Shown here: piece by piece, positions 37,361 to 45,440 of the stretch | How positions within the stretch are numbered: position 1 is the stretch's first letter | Layout: the number at the start of each line of letters is the position of its first letter | Assembly (NCBI GenBank): GCA_034509425.1 | Contig: JAVTVJ010011652.1 | Span: forward strand, 7,369,501-7,433,500 | Reading direction: 5' to 3' | DNA: 64,000 bases | From: Eopsaltria australis | Taxonomy: Eukaryota > Chordata > Aves > Passeriformes > Petroicidae | Notes under the pieces: generated by a model | What the model was told of the DNA's origin: nothing | Database searches by the model: none | Seen by the model: the letters and a program-made list of their open reading frames with translations, nothing else | Program-made: the position numbers and the translations under genes

Positions 37361-37378
37361 TGGCGCCCAACGCTGCTG
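37361..37378 (+). other. Altered primer binding site of unit 2
   Basis: The site begins TGGCGCCCAACG like unit 1, but the last part reads CTGCTGC where unit 1 has TGGGGC, a one-base longer replacement. Pairing with tRNA-Lys1,2 would be lost over the last third of the site. Confidence 0.85.
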
Positions 37379-37723
37379 CTACGCAAGTAGCTTCAGAAGA
37401 GGACTCTCCTGATACCGAGAAGACCCTGTTGGAGCGCTCCTTGCTACGTGTCCTGAACCCTCTTGTGGAGGTACGGACTCGTAGAAAAGCCGGCGACTCC
37501 CTCGACGGACTGAGGCATCGAGGTGAAACCGAGCTCATCAAGGCACCTCACATCTCTCGTTTGTGGATTTACTTTGGCGGTCGTCGCGAGGAGCAGAAGC
37601 CTCGGACGTTGAAAAAAAACCCCTGCAGGTCGCCGCGGAGGTCGAGTGTCCCTCCGGGTGAGTTAACCGCCACGTTTTCTACTTTATTTTAGAGAGTGGG
37701 GAATTAACCTCTCTTGTTATAGG
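37379..37723 (+). other. Unit 2 untranslated leader
   Basis: It resembles the unit 1 leader, with a 6-bp deletion in the CTCGAC repeat and two extra A bases in the A tract near 37612. The donor (GT at 37658) and the acceptor just before gag (AG at 37721-37722) are kept and again enclose 65 nt. Confidence 0.6.
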
Positions 37724-39819
37724 ATGGGCAACCATCAAAGCAAGAGGGAGAAGGAGCTAAGTTTTTTGTATTATAGTTTAAAATACCTTTTGGTTGATTC
37801 GGGGGAAAGTTTTGATAAAAAGTTACTTAAAAAGTTTTTGAAATGGGTACTTGGGAACATTCCTTTCGTTCATCCTAAGTCGGTTTTTACGCTTTCGTAT
37901 TGGGATGACGTCGGGGAAAAATTAACCGATAGATTTGAGGGGGGAGATTTTTCAGTTAAACGGTTTTTTGGGTTGCAGACTTTAATTTATAATGTTTTAG
38001 TTAATGAGTTTGGGGAGGGTTTGAGTGCGGTTGACGTTAGTTCCCCTACCCCTGATCGTGTTCCTGAACCCCTCATTCCGCCCCCCTCTATCCCGGTGGC
38101 TGACCATGCGCCGGTACGCCCGTCTCGCGAAAGCAAGCGGGTTGAAATCGGAGACGATGGAAGTCTCCACCGAAGCACGGCAGTCACCAACCCTTTCTAC
38201 CCTGAGTCTGGCCAGCTCAGGGTGGACCCATTCCTCACAATTTACCCCAGTTCGCCGTCCCCAGTTGCGCCCGTTGCGCGGATTCCCCGTCCGAGTTATA
38301 GTAGTTTTGAATTTAAGGGAACGCCACAAAATGGCGTCGGGAGAAATTTTGCTGCGCCATTGCAAGATGGCGGATCGGGACTTTTGCCGCAATGCGGCAG
38401 CGGTTTGGACTTTGGCGCGCGCGCGAACCGGAGTGACGTGAATCCCTTCTACCCCGCCCCCTCCTCCCTAGCCCCCACCCCCGCGTCGAGTTACACGTCG
38501 GTCACACCCCCTGCGGCCGATGATGTCATTGCGTCGGGGCCCCTCCTTCCTCCCGCCCACGAAGTTCCCCGCCCCCTCGATCGCCCCACCCCTTACCCTG
38601 TAACTCCCACCCCAGTCCCGCCTCCAATCCCGCCCAGATCCACCCCTGCCGGGAACCCCGCCCCTCCCGTTGGCGTGCCCGCCCCCTTGTTTACCCACGC
38701 TGTACCCCTTCCGGTTTCCCACGGTCTACCTTCCGGTTCCCACGGTCCTACCCCGGAAGCGGGAAGGGATGAGGCCTATCCCACCCGGGCCTCCGAGCCT
38801 ATACCACCGGGGCCTCTCCCCCATCGCAGTTGCCGGTAGCCGTGCCCTTTGCGGCACCGGTGACGTACAACCGGCAGCGTAACACCGCGCGGTGGGAACC
38901 CATACAGCAAGGAGTAATTAAGGATATTTGCAAAGCGAGTCAGGAGTTTGGGCGCGCGTCTCCCTATTTCAAGGGGTTGATAAACTCCACGTTTGAAGCA
39001 TCGTTGTTGGTGCCACACGATTTAAAACTCCTGATGTCGAGCCTTTTAATCGAACCGGATTTCTGGGTTTGGGAAAGCAGGTGGCACAGGGAGCTGCAAA
39101 AGTTACTTGCCACCTATCGCGGTGACCCCGCCAAAGCCTCCCTCACTATGGAACACCTTAGTGGGGAGGGAGCGTTTTCGGAACCCGGGGAGCAAGCCAA
39201 AAACATTCCGGCTGAAGTCCTTAAAGACATACAGCGGGCAGCGCGATCGGTGCTGTTTAGTTTAGCCGCTGACGGTGACCCTGCTCAGGGTTATACCGCC
39301 ATAAAGCAGGGTCCCCAAGAGAGGTTTGTTACCTTTGTAAATAGACTTCGGGAGTCCGTGGCGCGTGCAGTTACCAACCCGGTCGTGCAAAAAGAGATGC
39401 TAGTGGAACTTGTTAGGGAGAACTCTAATGAGGAGTGCCGTAGGGTCATTGAGCTGATGCCTTGGGAGCCTCCGCCCACCATCGAGCTTATTACTGAGCG
39501 CTGCTCCCAAGTGAGGCTGCCAAAGCCAGAGACCCCTGACTTGGCGAAAGTAAAACCCAAACCCACGCATTCCTATGGCGTCACAGCAGCGCCAGCTGAA
39601 AAACGTTGTTATAACTGTGGGAAGTTGGGTCATTTTATCAAAGACTGTAGACTCCCTCGCAAAGGACATTTTAACTGCACTAACTCTGTGAATCCCGAGT
39701 TACCGGCAGGTCCCGCCTCTCATCAAAACAACGTGACAGCCCAACCCACGCCGTGTTCCTGTTGCCACTCCTCGGGAAACGGGAAGGGGAGGGCGGGTCA
39801 GTGCTGCGCTCAGCAATAA
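37724..39819 (+). pseudogene. gag: Gag polyprotein, unit 2, frameshifted
   Basis: It is nearly identical to unit 1 gag, but one base is missing near 38796 in the Pro-rich spacer, so the frame from the start ends at 38839 (371 aa: matrix and spacer only). The capsid and zinc-knuckle part continues in the original frame to TAA at 39817-39819, keeping the major homology region and CCHC box. It also differs by a 9-bp insertion near 38267 and by Pro to Arg in the PPSY late-domain motif (RPSY here). No capsid would be made from this copy. Confidence 0.9.
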
Positions 39820-40610
39820 ATAAGTTAAACGCTGCACCTGGGGAGTCCACGACATCGACTTCACCAACCTACAGAGAGCTCACGAGATTTCAACAGCTAG
39901 CGCGTCCACATTCGATAACGCGGCACTCTGCAGAGCCCTCGCCGAGTGACTCCAATCGCCTGGATGTGGTGAGCTCGTTCGTTTTACATCTCACGGACAC
40001 TACACCTCACCACGTTGCTGTGGAACTGATAAATGCACCACACCACCCGTGCACATTACTTATAGTGGGAGATTCTATAAGAGGTCCCCCAGGACTTTTT
40101 GTTATTCCGGAAGTGAAACTTTATCAACCTAAAAAACCTATCGGTGTCACCATCATGTTAAATACCACACCCTGGTTTTTGCCTAAAGGGACTTGGCTAG
40201 GCCAAGCACTGATTTTACCCGAGAACATCCCTAGGGACACACGAACTCCGTTTGTATGGTGGACCCAGGTAGTTGGTACAGACAAACCATTCACTGACTG
40301 TAAGCTTATTAATGGCCAGAGTTCTGTCACCAGGGCAGGAATGATAGATACGGGATCTGATGTTACTATCATCGCTGACACAGAGTGGCCATCTGACTGG
40401 GGCACCAAAGACTTGAACGAATCCCTAAAGGGAGTCGGGGGAACAGTGTCTGCTAAAAGGGCAAAATCGGACATTCTTATCGAGGGTCCCGATGGACATG
40501 TAGGGACCGTGAGGCCATTCATAGTTTCCTCGGGTTTTACACTGTGGGGCAGAGACCTGCTAGACCAGTGGGGTGCGAGGATTGAGATCCCTGCGCCTCA
40601 GGATTTTTAG
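39753..40610 (+). CDS. pro: Pro (aspartic protease), unit 2
   Basis: It has the same organisation and length as the unit 1 protease frame, with a handful of substitutions. DTGS is at 40347-40358 and GRDLLDQWG follows near the end. It is entered through GGGAAAC at 39774-39780, but ribosomes starting at the unit 2 gag ATG would terminate before reaching that site because of the gag frameshift. The stop TAG is at 40608-40610. Confidence 0.85.
   Translation: MFLLPLLGKREGEGGSVLRSAINKLNAAPGESTTSTSPTYRELTRFQQLARPHSITRHSAEPSPSDSNRLDVVSSFVLHLTDTTPHHVAVELINAPHHPCTLLIVGDSIRGPPGLFVIPEVKLYQPKKPIGVTIMLNTTPWFLPKGTWLGQALILPENIPRDTRTPFVWWTQVVGTDKPFTDCKLINGQSSVTRAGMIDTGSDVTIIADTEWPSDWGTKDLNESLKGVGGTVSAKRAKSDILIEGPDGHVGTVRPFIVSSGFTLWGRDLLDQWGARIEIPAPQDF
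39774..39780 (+). promoter_or_regulatory. gag-pro -1 frameshift heptamer GGGAAAC, unit 2
   Basis: Sequence and phase match unit 1. Upstream gag is broken in this unit, so the site is probably not reached from the gag start. Confidence 0.8.
40601..40607 (+). promoter_or_regulatory. pro-pol -1 frameshift heptamer GGATTTT, unit 2
   Basis: It lies directly before the pro stop, in phase, identical to unit 1. Confidence 0.83.
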
Positions 40611-43276
40611 TGGGGGCCACCTCAAAGCGCGCTGGGCCACAAGTTCCACCCATTAAGTGGCTGTCTGATAAACCCATCCGGATTGAGCAGTGGCCCCTAC
40701 GAGGTGATAAGTTAAGCGCGCTCCACGAACTGGTCGACGAACAGCTGAAACTAGGTCGCATTACACCATCCCACAGCCCGTGGAACTCTCCGATATTTGT
40801 AATAAAAAAGCCCAAATCTGACAGTTATAGACTACTGCACGACCTTCGTGCCATTAATGCGGTGATAGAGGAGATGGGCCCCCTGCAGCCTGGACTCCCA
40901 TCACCAGCAATGTTGCCAAGGGGGTGGCCCGTCACCATAATAGACATTAAAGACTGTTTCTTTAGTATCTCCCTCCATCCTGCAGATGCTCCCAGGTTTG
41001 CCTTCACAGTGCCTGCAATCAATCGGGAGGAACCTGTGCGACGCTATCATTGGCTCGTCCTCCCCCAGGGAATGAGAAATTCCCCCTCCCTTTGCCAATG
41101 GTACGTCTCCGGGGTCCTCTCTCCGGTACGAAAGGCATTTCCAGCTGTCCGTATCCTTCACTACATGGACGACATACTCGTCTGCGCACCTTCGCAAGAA
41201 CAGCTACAACCAGCCCTGACTGTAGTTCTCCAGGCCATCGAGAACGTCGGTATGAAGGTGAATCCTAAGAAAATACAGTCCACGTCACCTTGGAATTATT
41301 TGGGGTCACGTATCACCAGCACCTTCATTGAGCCTCAACTGATGAAACTTCCTGAAGAGCCTGCCACGCTTCGTGAGTTGCATCAGTTGTGTGGATCTAT
41401 CAATTGGCTGCGACCCTTCCTAGGACTGAAGAACACCGACTTGCAGCCTTTGTTTCAACTCCTGCGGGGAGGCCGTGCCCTGGATGCACCCATTCAATTC
41501 ACCACGGAGGCGAGAGGGGCAGTTGGTAAAGTACTAACAGCACTACACACAAAACGGACACATAGGATTAACCCGCTTCTTCCCTTCCGTTTCAGCATTC
41601 TAGGGAAGAACCCGAAATACCATAGGTTAATATTTCAATGGGATGAGCAGGTGAGGGATCCCCTCCTGATAGTGGAGTGGATATTCCTACCTAATACGCC
41701 ATCCAAAACAATCACGACGCCACAAGAGCTGGTGGCCGAGCTTATAATCAAAGCTCGCCAGCGTCTCCGTACCCTGGCTGGCTGTGATTTTGCGTGCATC
41801 CAAACCCCCTGGAAGAGAGATCAATTTGAGTCTGTCTTCCAGGAGAGTGAACATCTCCAATTAGCTCTGGAAAACTTCTCCGGTCAAATTGGGCACCAAA
41901 AGCTAAAACACCATCTTTTTAATTCGGAATTTCATTTGGCCCCAGAATTTGTTCAAAGTAAAACTCCAATTTCTGATGCCCTAACCATTTTCACAGACGG
42001 CTCTGGGTCCTCCCACAAGGCTGTGCTGACGTGGGAAAATCCAGAGACCCTCGAGTGGGAAGAGGAAATTCTGGTGGTTGAGGGTTCTCCTCAAATTGCT
42101 GAGTTATCCGCCGTTGTTAAGGCATTCGAGCGGTTCCAGGAGCAACCGATAAATTTGGTGACAGATTCGGCCTATGTAGCGGGGATTGTTTCCAGGATTG
42201 AACATTCTCTATTGAAAGAGGTGAGTCATCAAAGACTTGCATCTTTGTTACAGCTCCTTTCCCACCGCAAGCATCCCTTCTTTGTAATGCACACAAGGTC
42301 ACACACCAACCTACCCGGTTACATCACAGAAGGTAATCAGAGAGCTGATGCATTAGCGATGTCTGTGCACAATTGTTCAGTTCCTGACGTTGTGGCACAG
42401 GCACGTTTAAGCCACCAATTCTACCATCAAAATGCCCCTGCCCTCCGTAGGATGTTTAACCTGTCCTCGGAGCAGGCTAGGGCCATAGTGGCAACATGTC
42501 CGTCCTGTCAGAAACATCAAATTCCTGCCTTTAACGCTGGGGTCAATCCCCGAGGTCTCCATTCTAACGAGGTATGGCAAGCAGACATAACCCATTATGC
42601 ACCTTTTGGTCGTCTTAAATATATTCATGTATCAACTGACACATTTTCTGGTGCCACCTTTGCGTCGGTTCACACCGGAGAAAAGGCAAGAGACGTTAAA
42701 AAACATTTTCTAATGGCATTTTCTGTTTTAGGAGTGCCAAAGTCTATAAAAACTGATAATGGACCTTGTTATGTTTCAGCTAGTTTTAAAAAATTTTTAC
42801 AGGAATGGGGAATTAGCCATACCACCGGCATACCCCATTCCCCAACTGGCCAAGCTATAGTTGAAAGAAAACATCAGGAGATTAAACGCATCCTTGAGCA
42901 GCAGCAGCGGGGAGGGACAGAGGAAAAGACGCCCATTGAGCGACTCTGTAAGGTGTTGTTTACCTTAAATTTTCTAAATTGTACTGATTCGGAGCCTTCC
43001 CCCCCCGTCTTTAGACATTTCACGAATTCGGCCAGGATGAAATTGGCGGAAAAACCTCTTGTGCTGTTCAAGGATCCGGAAAATGGCCAGGTTAAAGGTC
43101 CAGTCGAGCTGATTGTATGGGGAAGAGGGTATGGGTGTGTTTCTACAACAGCAGGTCCCCGGTGGATCCCAGCGAGAGCAATCCGCCCATACCTCCAGAG
43201 TGACCCACAGACCCCACAGGACAACCAGAACGTCAGCTTCGCATGGAAGCGAAGAAGAAAGAAGGCGACATCATAG
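40610..43276 (+). CDS. pol: Pol (RT-RNase H-integrase), unit 2, uninterrupted
   Basis: An open frame of about 888 codons runs from the pro stop to TAG at 43274-43276. YMDD lies at 41162-41173. The RNase H block (TDGSG, AELSA, TDSAY, RADA) is complete. Integrase keeps an HHCC-type region and the D,D(35)E triad, with Asp codons at 42584 and 42755 and Glu at 42863. The end is Lys/Arg-rich. It differs from unit 1 by about a dozen substitutions and the four-residue RNase H gap. It is the only full-length pol in the array; whether it is expressed is unknown. Confidence 0.92.
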   Translation: MGATSKRAGPQVPPIKWLSDKPIRIEQWPLRGDKLSALHELVDEQLKLGRITPSHSPWNSPIFVIKKPKSDSYRLLHDLRAINAVIEEMGPLQPGLPSPAMLPRGWPVTIIDIKDCFFSISLHPADAPRFAFTVPAINREEPVRRYHWLVLPQGMRNSPSLCQWYVSGVLSPVRKAFPAVRILHYMDDILVCAPSQEQLQPALTVVLQAIENVGMKVNPKKIQSTSPWNYLGSRITSTFIEPQLMKLPEEPATLRELHQLCGSINWLRPFLGLKNTDLQPLFQLLRGGRALDAPIQFTTEARGAVGKVLTALHTKRTHRINPLLPFRFSILGKNPKYHRLIFQWDEQVRDPLLIVEWIFLPNTPSKTITTPQELVAELIIKARQRLRTLAGCDFACIQTPWKRDQFESVFQESEHLQLALENFSGQIGHQKLKHHLFNSEFHLAPEFVQSKTPISDALTIFTDGSGSSHKAVLTWENPETLEWEEEILVVEGSPQIAELSAVVKAFERFQEQPINLVTDSAYVAGIVSRIEHSLLKEVSHQRLASLLQLLSHRKHPFFVMHTRSHTNLPGYITEGNQRADALAMSVHNCSVPDVVAQARLSHQFYHQNAPALRRMFNLSSEQARAIVATCPSCQKHQIPAFNAGVNPRGLHSNEVWQADITHYAPFGRLKYIHVSTDTFSGATFASVHTGEKARDVKKHFLMAFSVLGVPKSIKTDNGPCYVSASFKKFLQEWGISHTTGIPHSPTGQAIVERKHQEIKRILEQQQRGGTEEKTPIERLCKVLFTLNFLNCTDSEPSPPVFRHFTNSARMKLAEKPLVLFKDPENGQVKGPVELIVWGRGYGCVSTTAGPRWIPARAIRPYLQSDPQTPQDNQNVSFAWKRRRKKATS

Positions 43277-43657
43277 ACTGTGTTCCAACCATGAGCAGCT
43301 AAGAGCACCAGCAACAATGCTCAAAACCTTCACAGCCCTACTCCCCTTTCCCCTTTTCCCCACCCCACACTTACCTGAATGTTCTATCCTTACCCTGTCC
43401 TTGTGTCATCATGGGCGACAGAACTGTTGTCCACCCTTGTTTGGATTTTAGTTATCATTTTAATTGTGCTCTGTTTGTTTTCATGTTTAAAAAATGTCCT
43501 TGTTTCTATGATTTCTCGTTCTTTCTTAGAAAACAAGAAACGGGGAGATGTTGCAGTTGTCATGGCAACGTCGGCCCCGGGCTCCCGGAAGGAAGGGTGG
43601 TGGGTGAAACCATCTCGTGGAAAGAATCCCCCGGGAGCCATCCCGACCTTGGTTTAG
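43131..43657 (+). pseudogene. env: Env remnant, unit 2, frameshifted
   Basis: It is the same deleted env as in unit 1, with a further one-base loss near 43403-43406 (unit 1 CCTTGTTGTC, here CCTTGTGTC). This separates the leader-like part, which ends at 43451, from the membrane-anchor part (WILVIILIVLC), which continues to 43657 inside LTR 3. Confidence 0.7.
43535..43548 (+). other. Polypurine tract before LTR 3
   Basis: AAGAAACGGGGAGA is identical to the tract before LTR 2 and abuts the LTR start. Confidence 0.85.
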
Positions 43658-44157
43658 TCCATTTAGTTTAGGTTACGCCTCTGTTTGATAATTTGTTGGT
43701 TGTGTTGTCTGTCAAGTTCTGTATCCTCCCCTGTTTCTGGAAAGCTCTGTGCAGGTGTATCTCGGATTGGTCCCTGAACCTTTCTCCCTCCCTCCCCTAC
43801 TCCCGGTTGGTTTGTGAGTCCTCTCCCCGCCCCAACTCCTCCCCCTTGCTCTGCCGTGATTGGTTGCCTGAGTTGTTTATCCGTCCCTGCACAGCCTTGT
43901 CCGGCGCCATTGTGCTTGGGACGAGGATCAATAAACGTTCCTGTTGCCCAGCATAGTCGCCGCTCCTTATTGCCTTGATTTCGCAGCTACTGGTAGCAAG
44001 AACCCACGCTTGCAAACACCGAAACCTCAGCACTTGGGGTTAGCGTTGCTGTGGGCAGGGAAACCTTAGCCCTGGTGGCGCCCGGGTGGCTGAGGCAACC
44101 ATCCAGCAGGTGACCACGAGGCTGCGAAGCCACGAGGTACACTTATTATTTTTAATA
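43549..44157 (+). repeat. LTR 3 (3' outer LTR), 609 bp
   Basis: It has the same length as the others and is the most divergent of the three by eye. The X-box-like motif is at 43556-43569 and AATAAA at 43930-43935. It ends ...TTTTTAATA and is followed by the CTGGTG target duplication and host DNA, with no primer site. Confidence 0.93.
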
Positions 44158-44163
44158 CTGGTG
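44158..44163. repeat. Right target-site duplication of the tandem provirus (CTGGTG)
   Basis: It matches 29938-29943. An A before each copy makes a 7-bp reading (ACTGGTG) possible, which would shorten the LTR by one base. Confidence 0.88.
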
Positions 44164-45365
44164 TGGAAACCTTGGACCAAACTGATGCTCCTTGCCTGTC
44201 CTGCAAACAGTGGCAGTAGGACTTGCTGAATGGGCTAGAAAAGGCCTCCATTAATGACTGCTGGCTAACCAGGTATGCTTTTGGTTACCCAGTATAGCAA
44301 AAAGGCAGCAGTTCCTGCTGCGTTGGTTTTCGCTTGTTGAGGGTTTTTTTTAATCTCCTCCTTGGCTGAGCAGGCTCTCCTGTCCAATTAGAGGTGCAGT
44401 TAAATGTCTGCATCAGCCTTGCACTGGTGGTGCACTCTCTGTCCTTCCAGCAGCAGCTCCTTTGGGCAGTGAACCCAAAGTTAGATCCTTGTGTAGTGGT
44501 GCAGCACCTCAGTGTGGGGTGTGGGAAGGAGTTTCTTCCCTGTCCCCTGGGGCTGCTGTGGGACACAGCTGAACTGCCAGAACTGGATGCTGCCTGCCAT
44601 GGGCGGGGGTTGCTTTAGGTGAGATCCTGGAGGAGGTGCAAGCCAGCTCTTCTAGGCAAGATGAGGAGCATGGGGTTTGCCATATGGCGATGTTGAAATG
44701 CTATGTAAATTACAAGACTTGCACAATAACTTATCCTAAATGCAATTCCTCCAGCTGTTAGGTTCCTGGTGGCCACGTTATAGTGGAAATGTCCCCAAAA
44801 CTCAAGGGGCACAGCCAGGCTCTCCCAGAGATGTGATCCCTCCATATGATGGATGGCTGAAAACAGCCTGTTGCCTACACCACTGCTTCCTCTAAATACG
44901 TGTCTCTGCTGAGGTCATCTCTAGGGCCCATAGGAAGACAAAGGGCATAACCCTTAACTTTACCCGTCCTGTCCTGTTTATCTTCTCCAAAGTTTTGTTT
45001 GGTTTTGCTGCCTGGACTCTGAACAGGAGGTTGCTGGGCACACCCAGGCTGTTGTTCTGACAATGTGTATTTTTAGCAGAGGTTCACAATTGCATGCAGT
45101 ACATCAGGAGGTAGCAATGTATTTATTTTCTCAAGTGCCATTTCACTTCCAGAGGGAAGAAAACATTCTATAGTTGGGCTTTTTTTCCCTTGGGGAAGAT
45201 GTGCCACAAACCTCCAGTAGCTCTCTGATAGCAGATATTTCTGTGGTGGCCGTAACTCTCCTCCATCCCTAATCTGGTCTCTGAGCAGGAGCAAGGATTC
45301 ACATACTTCTTGTAGGAAGAGCTCACAGTTGCATTCTCTTCCTGAAGGTTTGAGGCTCAGTTGCT
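44164..45365. other. Spacer between the provirus and mir-146b
   Basis: About 1.2 kb of non-coding DNA with no recognisable repeat or exon. It lies downstream of mir-146b in the miRNA's direction and may belong to its primary transcript. Confidence 0.5.
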
Positions 45366-45440
45366 GCCCAGCTGCAGAACTGAATCCATAGGGCATTTTG
45401 GAGGCTTTAACGCCTATGGAATTCAGTTCTCAGAGCCAAG
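45366..45440 (-). ncRNA. MIR146B: mir-146b precursor hairpin
   Basis: Read on the minus strand, 45432-45411 gives the mature 5p arm, beginning TGAGAACTGAATTCCATAGG and ending CG, which is the miR-146b-5p sequence known in vertebrates. The 3p arm (45393-45372) begins CCCTATGGATTCAGTTCTG and pairs with it almost perfectly across a loop of about 17 nt. The seed GAGAACU is shared with miR-146a, which represses TRAF6 and IRAK1 and is induced by NF-kB. Orientation relative to the C10orf95-like gene agrees with the human locus. The primary transcript and its promoter (higher coordinates) were not resolved. Confidence 0.95.

Larger units (their letters stand above)
29944..44157 (+). mobile_element. 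Tandem betaretrovirus-like (class II/ERVK) provirus: LTR-int-LTR-int-LTR
   Basis: Three LTRs of 609 bp each alternate with two gag-pro-pol internal regions of 6197 and 6190 bp. One 6-bp duplication surrounds the whole array, indicating a single integration that later expanded. Class II assignment rests on the lysine tRNA-1,2 primer site in unit 1, a myristoylated Gag (MGNHQSKREKE), separate gag, pro and pol frames joined by GGGAAAC and GGATTTT slippery sites, and a pol with YMDD. Env is almost wholly deleted. It lies in the same orientation as the upstream C10orf95-like gene and opposite to mir-146b. Confidence 0.93.

Noticed and set aside
29944..44157. Two independent proviruses integrated next to each other
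   Set aside because: The middle LTR is shared and has no target duplication; only the outer edges carry CTGGTG.
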